A stretch of 57,899 nt of DNA from an uncultured Coprococcus sp. (lineage in GTDB: Bacteria > Bacillota > Clostridia > Lachnospirales > Lachnospiraceae). The translations under genes were made by a program, and so were the position numbers. Shown one piece after another: positions 9,801 to 17,209 of this stretch. The stretch spans positions 1 through 57,899 of the forward strand of contig CANRQE010000008.1 in NCBI GenBank assembly GCA_947632705.1. Direction: 5' to 3'. The notes under the pieces are model-generated. The model was not told the DNA's origin. It did no database searches and saw only the letters and a program-made list of their open reading frames with translations. Numbering within the stretch: position 1 is the first letter of the stretch; each line of letters opens with the position of its first letter.

Positions 9801-10442
9801 ATCTTCAGCAAGAATATAATGGGAGTCATTTGTGACCACCATCGGAATATGAAGCTCCTGTGATAAACGCATAATTCCTTCATTTACCGTCGTCTGAATA
9901 CTCATTCCGTGATCCTGCATCTCAAGGTAATAATGATCCTCTCCAAAGATTGCCAGATGACGCAAAGCAGCCTCTTTCGCTTTATCATAATCATTCTTGC
10001 GCAGATGAACGGCGACCTCTCCCGCCAGACATGCGCTGAGTGCAATGATTCCTTCATGGTATTCTTCCAGAACCTCCATATCCACACGCGGCTTATAATA
10101 AAAGCCCTCTATAAATCCCTTTGAAACAATTTTGGACAGATTCTGGTAACCAAGGTTATTCTCCGCAAGCAATACAAGATGATAATACCGGTCTTCTCCT
10201 CTGTTTATCTCCCTGTCAAATCTGGAACCGGGACTGACATAGACTTCACACCCGATAATCGGTTTGATTCCCTGCGCCTTTGCCGCCTCGTAAAAATCGA
10301 TGACGCCATACATAACCCCGTGATCGGTAATTGCAAGCGAATCATATCCAAGTTCCTTTGCGCGCTTTACCAGGTCTTTAATTTTTGCCGAACCGTCCAA
10401 CAGACTGTACTCTGTATGGACATGCAAATGTGTAAATTCCAT
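6900..10442 (-). CDS. dnaE: DNA polymerase III alpha subunit (DnaE)
   Basis: A C-family replicative polymerase of 1180 residues, the usual DnaE size. The N-terminal PHP domain begins with FTHLHVHTEYSLLDG and has ITDHGVMYG. The polymerase core contains GPGRGSAAGS (about 360) and the catalytic aspartates in MPDIDVDF (about 400). The palm/fingers motifs ESSGMKNFMKELKP and YRPGPMDFIP follow. A helix-hairpin-helix region and an OB-fold (LGGLIASVTIKLTKHNQ) form the C-terminus. It is DnaE rather than PolC because there is no inserted exonuclease domain. In Firmicutes DnaE works beside PolC at the fork. The AAGGAA site and ATG are well spaced. DUF5662 lies 33 bases upstream. Confidence 0.97.
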   Translation of the reverse strand: MEFTHLHVHTEYSLLDGSAKIKDLVKRAKELGYDSLAITDHGVMYGVIDFYEAAKAQGIKPIIGCEVYVSPGSRFDREINRGEDRYYHLVLLAENNLGYQNLSKIVSKGFIEGFYYKPRVDMEVLEEYHEGIIALSACLAGEVAVHLRKNDYDKAKEAALRHLAIFGEDHYYLEMQDHGMSIQTTVNEGIMRLSQELHIPMVVTNDSHYILAEDWEAHDVLLCIQTNHKVQDEDRMRYEGGQYYLKSKEEMYRLFPYAKEALENTHKIAERCNVEIVFGEQKVPAFDVPGNMSAEDYLEKLCYEGIEKRYSPVTPELMERLRYEIETIKQMGYVDYFLIVSDFIRYAKQNGIAVGPGRGSAAGSIVAYCLEITDIDPIKYNLLFERFLNPERVSMPDIDVDFCYERRQEVIDYVVKKYGADKVVQIVTFQTMAARNVIRDVGRVMDLPYALCDSVAKSVPMEIGMNIMKALEVSQDLKRMYQENEDVKQLIDMALKLEGLPRNIGMHAAGVVIGRDPIVEYVPLARGGDDSVITQFTMTTIERLGLLKMDFLGLRTLTVIQDAVRFVKQQRGIDIDINAIDYDDKNVFDLISSGKTEGVFQLESSGMKNFMKELKPRSLEDVIAGISLYRPGPMDFIPHYIHGKEHPEDITYDTPELKEILEATYGCIVYQEQVMQIVMKLAGYTLGRSDLVRRAMSKKKADVMAKERKNFVYGNQESGVPGCIQRGIPEQTANKIFDEMTDFAKYAFNKSHAAAYAVVAYQTAYLKCYYPVEFMAALISSVKDNNSKVAVYIQNCRQMGIHILPPDINEGFSGFSVSKGNIRYGLSGLKSVGSAVVDRIVEEREENGPYKDLKDFLLRMTSKETNKKTVEALILGGAFDSFGANRRQMMMLYPVLIDEVAKERKNSAAGQMSLADFFGGEFEEMSKIQYPDVEEYDKQEKLAMEKTVLGIYASGHPLLDYQELLEKNTDASSADFMVDEEDGKVKVRDQEYYRLGGLIASVTIKLTKHNQNMAFVTLEDMVGTTEIIVFPKDFENYREQLYRDNKILVGGRASVTEEEAKLILSEMLTFDEALKGKMLKSRGFGMRRDDQPKNTGPVLSDTEVWICFEDEQDYQQSEQDFMSILEEYKGNAPVYVQFRKEHKKKEMGRGFLVNPDSGIVDRLKMEFGKEKVLTRPRKKP

Positions 10443-10475
10443 AATGTTTCCTTCAAACCGGTCAATCGGTTTTTC

Positions 10476-11021
10476 TCATCCTTTCTTCTGATTGTGGAGA
10501 ATCTCCTTACGGATATAATCAAAGGCGGCGTCCTCTCCATCCTCCGCAAGCTTCACAAGCATCCGTTCCAGCAGCTCCGCCGTCTCAGGATGCAAAAGAG
10601 TACGGGATCTTCCCCGCCTGAAATATTCCAGAGGCAGGTAATCCCTATAGTTTTCCTTATTATAATTTTTACTTGCGGCAATCCTGTCGCAAAACATTTC
10701 CGCCACATATTTTACCGGCATCCGGATTCCTACCAGTCCCTCACTTTTATTGGGGCTGTAATCAATCCAATATTCCAGATGATGCTTATTTCTTCCCTTA
10801 TGATGCAGCCATGCGCTGGTATAACCCTTGGCCTCCCGCTCAGCATCGTTCGGACTGCGGTTTCCCTGATAATATTTTGCACCGACTGAAAACTCCGTCC
10901 ATGAATACTTTGACAGATCATGCAGCAGCCCCTGCTTATATAATCCCAGCTTAAAACAGTATTTCATCACCATTCTTTTATGCCGGTTGATTGTCTTCAG
11001 ATGTTCATACCATTTTACCAT
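10476..11021 (-). CDS. DUF5662 family protein
   Basis: A protein of about 181 residues with no signal peptide or membrane segment. It shows an N-terminal helical region, a LLHDLSKYSWTEF motif that recalls HD-type metal-binding folds, an AWLHHKGRNKHHLEYW stretch rich in His, and a C-terminal helical segment. This pattern is that of DUF5662, a family of unknown function common in Firmicutes. The GTG at 11027 overlaps its AGGAG site, so the ATG at 11021 (MVKWYEHL) is preferred. It lies just upstream of dnaE on the same strand and downstream of the tRNA-Thr terminator. Metal-dependent hydrolase activity is only a guess. Confidence 0.75.
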   Translation of the reverse strand: MVKWYEHLKTINRHKRMVMKYCFKLGLYKQGLLHDLSKYSWTEFSVGAKYYQGNRSPNDAEREAKGYTSAWLHHKGRNKHHLEYWIDYSPNKSEGLVGIRMPVKYVAEMFCDRIAASKNYNKENYRDYLPLEYFRRGRSRTLLHPETAELLERMLVKLAEDGEDAAFDYIRKEILHNQKKG

Positions 11022-11094
11022 TTCCACACTCCTGTTATCATACCCTTCCGCACGGAAGGCTCGTCATTGACATTCCCAAATGCTCCTACTACAC

Positions 11095-11120
11095 AAAAAA
11101 CCTGCCGATGGCAGGTTTTT
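11095..11120 (-). terminator. Bidirectional terminator after tRNA-Thr
   Basis: A perfect 7-bp stem CCTGCC(A)/(T)GGCAGG flanked by A and T runs on both sides, so it can work in either direction. On the minus strand it ends the tRNA-Thr transcript. Confidence 0.85.
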
Positions 11121-11130
11121 AGCCTTTGAA

Positions 11131-11203
<73 letters not shown>

Positions 11204-11208
11204 ATTTA

Positions 11209-12489
11209 TTAGAAGCTCCAGATACCATACAATGGTATATTCAATAATCCACTTTTGACATACATGTCATCTGTGGAAATACGAACGGAGCTCTGATTCT
11301 CATATCTTTGCCTGAAGACCTTAACACTCTGTGCCTTGGTATGCGGGCTGGTCTGCACATCCACCGGAATTACCTCGCCGTTACCCTCATATACAAAATC
11401 AACCTTTGCCGTTGCGGAGGATATCCAGAAATATAATTCACCTACATTCGGATTGGCATGAAGCTCTGCAAGCGCATATTGTTCTGCCAGCATCCCATCC
11501 ATGGTATCCAATACATGTTCTGTATCTATCTGATCGGACATTATGCCTGCCATGACACGCAGCAGCCCATGATCCAGATGATAGATTTCAAAGGACTTGT
11601 CATCCTTTTGTTTTATCAAAGGCAACACGCCATTTTTAATGCGGTATACCTGTCTTACAACACCCGTTTTTACCAGATAGCGGACGGAATCCTCATATTC
11701 CCTGGCCCGCGCTTTCGGATTCACATAACCATACATAAATTTTTTATTTTCTTTGGTAAGCTGTACCGGAATACTGCTCCAGATAGCCATAACCTTTTCC
11801 TGATACTTCTTTGGTGTTGTTTCTATCAGATACTGGGCAAAGCGCTCCAGAATCTTTTTAAGCACGGCGTCTACATTTGCCAGATTTTCGGATTTATAAT
11901 ACTCACTGACAGCCTCCGGCATTCCTCCTGTGAGAAAGAATACCTCAAGCATAGTCTCAATACTGTCGCGCACTTCCTCCGGCATATGGGATACTTTCTG
12001 ATTTTCAATATATTTACACAGCTTTCTGCCTTTTCCCACTTTCAGGAACTCATCAAATGTCATCGGCATCAGCTCATACACACATATCCGGTCTGCACAT
12101 TCTTCTTCGCCCGGCAAAATTCCATTCACGGTTGCAACAACACAGATACGGCATTCCGTCTTAAAACGGGCATATTCTGACAGATTCTTTACAGCCATCG
12201 GACACAACTGCGCATTGTCAAAAATCAAAAGCTTCCCCTCAAAATCATACTTGTCCAAAGCCGTCGTGAGCTTGGCATGTATCTTCTCCGGTTTTCTCTC
12301 CTTAGAGATATAACCGGTAAAATCCGTATATTCAGCAAGATCGACTAAAATATAGTCATCAAAAAAACCTGTTGCGAAATCAATGACTGTCCATGTCTTA
12401 CCGACACTTTTACCACCCTTGACCAGAGCTATTTTGTTTTTACCTGTTTCATACCATGCAGCTAACTCATTCATGATATTTCTAAACAT
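11209..12489 (-). CDS. AAA_14/DUF4143-type P-loop ATPase
   Basis: A 426-residue cytoplasmic protein. The N-terminal P-loop domain has Walker A GGKSVGKT (about 25-32) and a Walker B-like LLIFDNAQ (about 108). The sensor segment CVVATVNG follows, then the MTFDEFL stretch typical of the AAA_14 family. The C-terminal half resembles DUF4143, whose nuclease-like core is normally written with a VDFV...EVK pattern. Here it reads KVDFVYEG and PVDVQ, so the last Lys is missing and nuclease activity is doubtful. The family is widespread and poorly understood. A strong GAGGTGAT site precedes the ATG. It lies 78 bases after the RHH-like gene and probably forms a unit with it. Confidence 0.8.
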   Translation of the reverse strand: MFRNIMNELAAWYETGKNKIALVKGGKSVGKTWTVIDFATGFFDDYILVDLAEYTDFTGYISKERKPEKIHAKLTTALDKYDFEGKLLIFDNAQLCPMAVKNLSEYARFKTECRICVVATVNGILPGEEECADRICVYELMPMTFDEFLKVGKGRKLCKYIENQKVSHMPEEVRDSIETMLEVFFLTGGMPEAVSEYYKSENLANVDAVLKKILERFAQYLIETTPKKYQEKVMAIWSSIPVQLTKENKKFMYGYVNPKARAREYEDSVRYLVKTGVVRQVYRIKNGVLPLIKQKDDKSFEIYHLDHGLLRVMAGIMSDQIDTEHVLDTMDGMLAEQYALAELHANPNVGELYFWISSATAKVDFVYEGNGEVIPVDVQTSPHTKAQSVKVFRQRYENQSSVRISTDDMYVKSGLLNIPLYGIWSF

Positions 12490-12567
12490 ACAAAATCACC
12501 TCATGCACCCGCTCTTTTTGCTGACAACTCCATCATACCAAATCATCAGTCAAATTTCCAGATTTTT

Positions 12568-13047
12568 TTATTCATATGAGAATCTTTCATAAAAATAATG
12601 CTTTAGGCCTTCTTCCTCCAAATCAATATAACGGGAAAACTGTTCAATAATATATTCTTTATATTGTTCCCATTCTTTTGAATTCACATGAATCTCTCTC
12701 TGATCTTCAACTATAATTTCTTTATGCTTATTCTGAACAGCCATATAGGCGGAATATACGTCAGCGTCTTCTGTTTTTTCAAAGCGGATCGTCATCAGAC
12801 CGCATTCCACATAGCTATTTTCTTTCATGACCACAACGTCATGTTCAACAGGATATAAAAACAATTCCTGAATCATTTCGCGGACAAAGTATTTTCTGTT
12901 CTCAAACAGGCACTGCTTTGCTGCTCTGACAATAATATCATTTTGTGAACGATCTGTCGCCTCAGAAAGCAATTCCAGATCTTTTGCCATTCTTTTGTCC
13001 ATTCTCAAGACTTTAGATATCGGTTCTTTCTTATTTAAACTTGCCAT
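12568..13047 (-). CDS. Ribbon-helix-helix-like protein of unknown function
   Basis: A 159-residue protein whose first 50 residues fit a ribbon-helix-helix DNA-binding fold: a short basic strand (ISKVLRMDKRM), a helix (AKDLELLSEAT), a turn (DRSQN) and a second helix (DIIVRAAKQCLF). The remaining 110 residues form a beta-rich acidic domain (VVVMKENSYVECGLMTIRFE) and an acidic C-terminal helix; I do not recognise them. Its GGAGGA site lies only a few bases after the terminator behind the Sel1 gene, and no promoter is visible between, so it may depend on read-through. It could regulate itself or the ATPase downstream; this is inference. Confidence 0.7.
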   Translation of the reverse strand: MASLNKKEPISKVLRMDKRMAKDLELLSEATDRSQNDIIVRAAKQCLFENRKYFVREMIQELFLYPVEHDVVVMKENSYVECGLMTIRFEKTEDADVYSAYMAVQNKHKEIIVEDQREIHVNSKEWEQYKEYIIEQFSRYIDLEEEGLKHYFYERFSYE

Positions 13048-13060
13048 ACATCCTCCGAGA

Positions 13061-13091
13061 TAAAAAACCCGGAGGCCCGTTCTCCTCCGGG
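13061..13091 (-). terminator. Terminator/attenuator between the Sel1 gene and the RHH gene
   Basis: Minus strand: perfect 8-bp stem CCCGGAGG/CCTCCGGG with an 8-base loop, followed by TTTTTT. The ribosome binding site of the next gene begins right after it, so some read-through is likely to be needed for that gene. Confidence 0.9.
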
Positions 13092-13129
13092 AAATATTAC
13101 GTTTAAAATTGCGATTGCATATTTAATTC

Positions 13130-15850
13130 TTATTCTTCTTTTCCAATAGAAAGGAAACCGCTCTCATTGGTTTTAAGCAGGAAGGCCAAACCGATATTAC
13201 GCTTGTTCTCTCCGGTCGCTTTATAAATCTCACCGGTCTCCACCAATGATTTTGCCATCATAATCAAGGTATCCTTGAACTTCATCAGCTCACGCTTATC
13301 TTTAGAGCTCAGTTTAAAAATATACTGGTTCTTTGAGCTGATCAGCAGAATACTGTAAGAATGAACCTCGTCTTTTACAGACTGTATCAGGGATCCGATC
13401 ATTCTGGAATTTGCAATGATAACCTCTGCATTATCATCCGGCAGATATTCAGAAACAATCAACTTATAAATCTTTAAGTAATCCTGTTCCTCCATTGCAT
13501 TTACAGGCATCTCAGCAACAGCAAACTCCACAACGGAATCCGCCAGCTTGATCGTACCACCCTCATCATTAATCGTTGCCGTACACTCCTTTGGCACGCA
13601 CAATCTGAAGAACTTATTGTCGACCACCTTCTGGTTCTTTTCCGGCTCGCGCAAAATCAGATCCACATAATTCTGTTCGAGCTTATTCATACAGATAATA
13701 GCCGCTTCATCCCCGGTCTCAGCCAGATCGATCAAAGCATCATACAGACTCCAGATCTGCTGTGTCGTATACGGAACTAACTCTATCAGCTTTTCTACAG
13801 CAGGAAGATATCCCATGCTGGCGCTTTCAATATACAGCTTGATCGCATCTTCATCCGGAAGTCCCTTTTCCACCTTATAATTAATGACCTTATAAAGATT
13901 CTCCTTATCCCAGTCATCAAAGTTTGCATTAAAGGCTTTTTCAAAATACTTAATACTCTTAATCTCGCCCTTATAATTTTCCTGTTTTTCCTGCAGCTGA
14001 TAGATCTTACCCAACTCATATCCTGCCTGCGCGCTGCCAAGCCCTAAGGCTTCCAGATACGCTTTCTCAATCTCATACGGCGTTGCGATATAGAAAATCT
14101 GCCGCTGTTTCATCATGGCAATCTTAATTGCCGCTGCCTCACTGCCTGCCTGAACGGCTCTTTCCCATTTATCAATTGCCGTCTGCAGATCCTCACCCTT
14201 CAGATCCTTCAGGTCTTCTATATAACCCTCGGCTTCCATAATGCCGTTCTCTCTTGCCTTTTTAAAATAAGCTAAAGCCTTCCCTCCGTCACGCTTCGTC
14301 CGAAGCAGACCGTAATAATAGATACGTCCGAGATAGAACGGAACTCTCTTATGCCCCAGCCGTTCTGCATTCTCATACCAGTTCAGCGCCTTCATATAAT
14401 CCTTGAGCTGCTGATCATAGATATTCCCCAGCAGGAATGCCAGTTCCGGATCCCTGGTAGCCTCAAAAAGCTGTTTTGCATAACTGATTGTCTTTTCAAT
14501 ATCGCGGTACGGACTGTCTTCATCATAATACAATTCTATCAGAAGATAGCTTGCCTTGATACTGCCAAACTTCAAGGCCTGCTTTGCCGCCTTCATAGCG
14601 CCTTCATAGTCTTCCAGATAGTAGCAGTATATGGCCTCATTATAATACTGCATATCACGCCTGTTTGCGCTTTCATCACTGACCAGCGTCGGATCTGTAA
14701 ATGCAAAGGAGTTCGCAGTTTCAAAAATAATCTCCTCATACTGCTCAATAATCTCCATGGTCGCGCAGACAAACCGCATACATGCAAGACGTCTGCCCTG
14801 ATAAAACGCAAATGATACGATTCCTTTCTCCAATTCCTTGTGATAAAAGGTAGTACAGATACCGTCCGCATACTCTGTCACATAGGCTTTCAGCTGAAGC
14901 TCCTCATCAAATGCGTCATTACAGTATCTCAGATAATTCTCAAGCGTCTTTTTGGAATCCTTCGGTATACTGTCATAATATACATAAATCGCAAAATCCT
15001 TATACGTCAGACTCGGTGCATAATATTCCTCGCCGGAAGACTCATCAATCGTCTTTACCCAGTCCTTCGGAAGCTTATGAATAAATCCCTCTACCTGATT
15101 ATGCACATATGTATACTGATATTGCAGTCTGGACGCCTCGATTACCTTATATCTCGGTTCCTTGCCTTTTTCCTTTCTCTTTGCTGCAATCTCAGTATAA
15201 AGCTTATCCTTCTCTTCAAATTCCAGGCTGTCTCCATGGGTACTTGCATACTGGACGCGCTCATAAGAAGCTTTCCCCTTGGCATCTCCCATATCCGCCA
15301 GCTTCTTATACCAGACCATGGCTTTTTCCAGATCTACCGGTATTACAAAATCACTTTTATTTCCATACTGGTCAACCCGGTTCAGGCCGTTCTCATATAT
15401 GGAACCCAGACCCATAAACGCCGCTTTATTTCCATAATCCGTTGCAGCAATCTCATAATACTTGATTGCTTTGGAAAAATTCTGTATTTCAAGCATCATC
15501 TTCGCTAATTTATAGATAATGTCGCCGTCTCTGTTCTGATTGACGTATTTCTCATAATACTTCGTAGCTTGATTCAGATCAATCTCTACCGTTGCATTAC
15601 GATATTTGCCTTTCTCAAACAGCTCGGCCAGTACAAGAAGCGCATCATTGCCATAATTCTTGTATTGCGGATCCATAATTCCGATATCAGACACCTGCTC
15701 GAGAATGGTTACAGACTCTTCACTGTCACCGTTATCCATCAGGTTCATGGCTTTATTAAACTGTAACTCTACATTATTTACCGGTTCTTTCTTTTTAGAA
15801 AATTTGGCTACAAAGGGTATTTTTTTAAAGATACCACCAAAAAATCCCAT
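13130..15850 (-). CDS. Sel1/TPR repeat protein
   Basis: A 906-residue cytoplasmic protein with no signal peptide, although its first 20 residues are basic and hydrophobic (FGGIFKKIPFVAKFSKKK). Many Sel1-like repeats are visible, each with the helix pair pattern of A..LG..Y..G and A..YYEKAA: for example AIKYYEIAATDYGNKAAFMGLGSIYENG near 135-160, KALNWYENAERLGHKRVPFYLGRIYYYG near 490 and SIKYFEKAFNA near 640. Between them (about 240-390) and at the C-terminus (about 730-880) are non-repeat domains of mixed structure. These repeats scaffold protein complexes; the partners are unknown. It has its own promoter at 15888-15916 and an AGGAGG-type site. It is likely an adaptor, but no pathway can be assigned. 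Confidence 0.8.
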   Translation of the reverse strand: MGFFGGIFKKIPFVAKFSKKKEPVNNVELQFNKAMNLMDNGDSEESVTILEQVSDIGIMDPQYKNYGNDALLVLAELFEKGKYRNATVEIDLNQATKYYEKYVNQNRDGDIIYKLAKMMLEIQNFSKAIKYYEIAATDYGNKAAFMGLGSIYENGLNRVDQYGNKSDFVIPVDLEKAMVWYKKLADMGDAKGKASYERVQYASTHGDSLEFEEKDKLYTEIAAKRKEKGKEPRYKVIEASRLQYQYTYVHNQVEGFIHKLPKDWVKTIDESSGEEYYAPSLTYKDFAIYVYYDSIPKDSKKTLENYLRYCNDAFDEELQLKAYVTEYADGICTTFYHKELEKGIVSFAFYQGRRLACMRFVCATMEIIEQYEEIIFETANSFAFTDPTLVSDESANRRDMQYYNEAIYCYYLEDYEGAMKAAKQALKFGSIKASYLLIELYYDEDSPYRDIEKTISYAKQLFEATRDPELAFLLGNIYDQQLKDYMKALNWYENAERLGHKRVPFYLGRIYYYGLLRTKRDGGKALAYFKKARENGIMEAEGYIEDLKDLKGEDLQTAIDKWERAVQAGSEAAAIKIAMMKQRQIFYIATPYEIEKAYLEALGLGSAQAGYELGKIYQLQEKQENYKGEIKSIKYFEKAFNANFDDWDKENLYKVINYKVEKGLPDEDAIKLYIESASMGYLPAVEKLIELVPYTTQQIWSLYDALIDLAETGDEAAIICMNKLEQNYVDLILREPEKNQKVVDNKFFRLCVPKECTATINDEGGTIKLADSVVEFAVAEMPVNAMEEQDYLKIYKLIVSEYLPDDNAEVIIANSRMIGSLIQSVKDEVHSYSILLISSKNQYIFKLSSKDKRELMKFKDTLIMMAKSLVETGEIYKATGENKRNIGLAFLLKTNESGFLSIGKEE

Positions 15851-15887
15851 ATACTATTCCTCCGACAAATGTCCATTGATAAAATTC

Positions 15888-15916
15888 ATTTTACCACAAT
15901 CCTGTCAGTGGTGCAA
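15888..15916 (-). promoter_or_regulatory. Promoter of the Sel1-repeat gene
   Basis: Minus strand TTGCAC, 17-base spacer, TAAAAT. The start would be near 15881, about 30 bases before the ATG. It separates this gene from the crh gene upstream. Confidence 0.75.
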
Positions 15917-15945
15917 TAAAAACGCAAAGATTCTGTCACGGTTTT

Positions 15946-16203
15946 TTACTTCGCACTCACAAGATATTCAGCAATTTTTTCCACCGCCTGCGCCTCGTCC
16001 GCACCGTCTGCTACCACCGTAATTTTTTCTCCGGCAGCCAAGTCCAGGCTCATCATTCCCATGATGCTTTTCGCATTAATGCGCTTATCTCCCGACACTA
16101 GATGTACCCTGCTTTCAAACTGGCTGGCTATCTGTACCAAAACTGCCACAGGTCTCTCCTCTGATTCTCCTGTCATTGATACTGTAACTGTTCTTTCTAA
16201 CAT
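15946..16203 (-). CDS. crh: Crh-like HPr-family protein (catalytic His replaced by Glu)
   Basis: An 85-residue HPr-fold protein. The regulatory Ser-46 region NAKSIMGMMSL is perfectly kept, so it should be a substrate of the HPr kinase encoded nearby. The active-site loop, normally GLHARPA with His-15, here reads GESEERPVA: Glu stands where His would be, so it cannot pass phosphate in the PTS. That is the defining property of B. subtilis Crh, where the residue is Gln. The gene order rapZ-whiA-crh matches the Bacillus yvc cluster. It probably acts in carbon catabolite control through CcpA-like partners. The start ATG at 16203 follows AGGAGGAATCAA; the longer frame is not supported. Confidence 0.85.
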   Translation of the reverse strand: MLERTVTVSMTGESEERPVAVLVQIASQFESRVHLVSGDKRINAKSIMGMMSLDLAAGEKITVVADGADEAQAVEKIAEYLVSAK

Positions 16204-16222
16204 TTGATTCCTCCTGAATGCA

Positions 16223-17191
16223 TTACCCTTCTCGCAATTCATTTGCGATTTCACTTATTTTTCTTAATCTATGATTCACTCCTGATTTTCCAATCGGAGG
16301 ATTCATCCTTTCACCGAGCTCTTTTAATGAGGCGTCCGGCGCCTCCATTCTCACCTCAGCCAACCGGCGGAGCCCTTCCGGCAGATAACGAAGCCCCTTT
16401 ACAGCCGAAATATATTCAATATCCTGCATCTGTCTGACGGATGCACTTACCGTTTTATTCAGATTGGCCGCCTCACAGTTGACCCGTCTGTTCACATTGT
16501 TGCTGATATCTTTCAGAATCCTCACATTTTCCATATTCATCAGGGAAATATGGGCACCCATGATATTCAACATATCCACGATCATGGTTCCGTCTTTGAT
16601 ATAAACAACACTGTATTTTTTTCTCCGGACTGTTTTTCCCTCTATCTTAAAATCCCGGATCAGGGATTCTATCAGTTCCGCCCTTTTGGCATTGCTGCAG
16701 ACAAATTCCATATGATATCCCTTGTTGGGATCACTGACAGAACCGGAGGTCAGAAATACTCCCTTCATAAAAGCCCGCCTGCAGCAGGGCTGCTGAATGA
16801 TCATCCTGTCAATATGCATATTCTGGCAGCTGTATCCGGCATATGCCGCGTCAGACATCTCCTGTTTTCTTCCGGCAGAAAGCTTCAGCGTCTCCAGGAT
16901 GCGGCACACGCTGTCCGGAGAAAGAACGGCCATATGGTAAATCCTGCTGTTGCTGCCGGTTTTTCTGACCGAAGCCTCCGGCACAATGCTAAACAGTTTT
17001 TTCATCAATTGCGCAATCGTTCCTGCAATCACGCTGCGTTCCGTCGTAATACTCATACCGACCGGACAACCGTTCCTGTAATAAACCTCCGCCACCATGG
17101 AAAGCATGGCCGAAAGCATGGCAATCCGGCAATGTCTTGCCGTGCTGATGCTCTTTGCCAGTTCTGCCTTTACATCTGAGGAAAATGACAT
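16223..17191 (-). CDS. whiA: DNA-binding protein WhiA
   Basis: WhiA combines a LAGLIDADG-like N-terminal domain with a C-terminal helix-turn-helix. In Firmicutes it influences cell division and chromosome segregation; in actinobacteria it controls sporulation. Visible marks are the start MSFSSDVKAELAK, the CCRRAFMKGVFLTSGSV segment near residue 140, the CEAANLNKTV stretch near 245, and the helix-turn-helix in SLKELGERMNPPIGKSGVNHR near the C-terminus. The total of 322 residues is normal. A GTG nine bases upstream is also in frame, but an AGGA ten bases before the ATG fits better. It lies 18 bases after rapZ. Confidence 0.95.
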   Translation of the reverse strand: MSFSSDVKAELAKSISTARHCRIAMLSAMLSMVAEVYYRNGCPVGMSITTERSVIAGTIAQLMKKLFSIVPEASVRKTGSNSRIYHMAVLSPDSVCRILETLKLSAGRKQEMSDAAYAGYSCQNMHIDRMIIQQPCCRRAFMKGVFLTSGSVSDPNKGYHMEFVCSNAKRAELIESLIRDFKIEGKTVRRKKYSVVYIKDGTMIVDMLNIMGAHISLMNMENVRILKDISNNVNRRVNCEAANLNKTVSASVRQMQDIEYISAVKGLRYLPEGLRRLAEVRMEAPDASLKELGERMNPPIGKSGVNHRLRKISEIANELREG

Positions 17192-17209
17192 ACCCCTCAC
17201 ATCCTGTTT

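Noticed and set aside
10179..10889. A 236-residue plus-strand frame opposite dnaE and DUF5662
   Set aside because: It lies across two well-supported minus-strand genes, has no ribosome site and reads as a low-complexity antisense translation.
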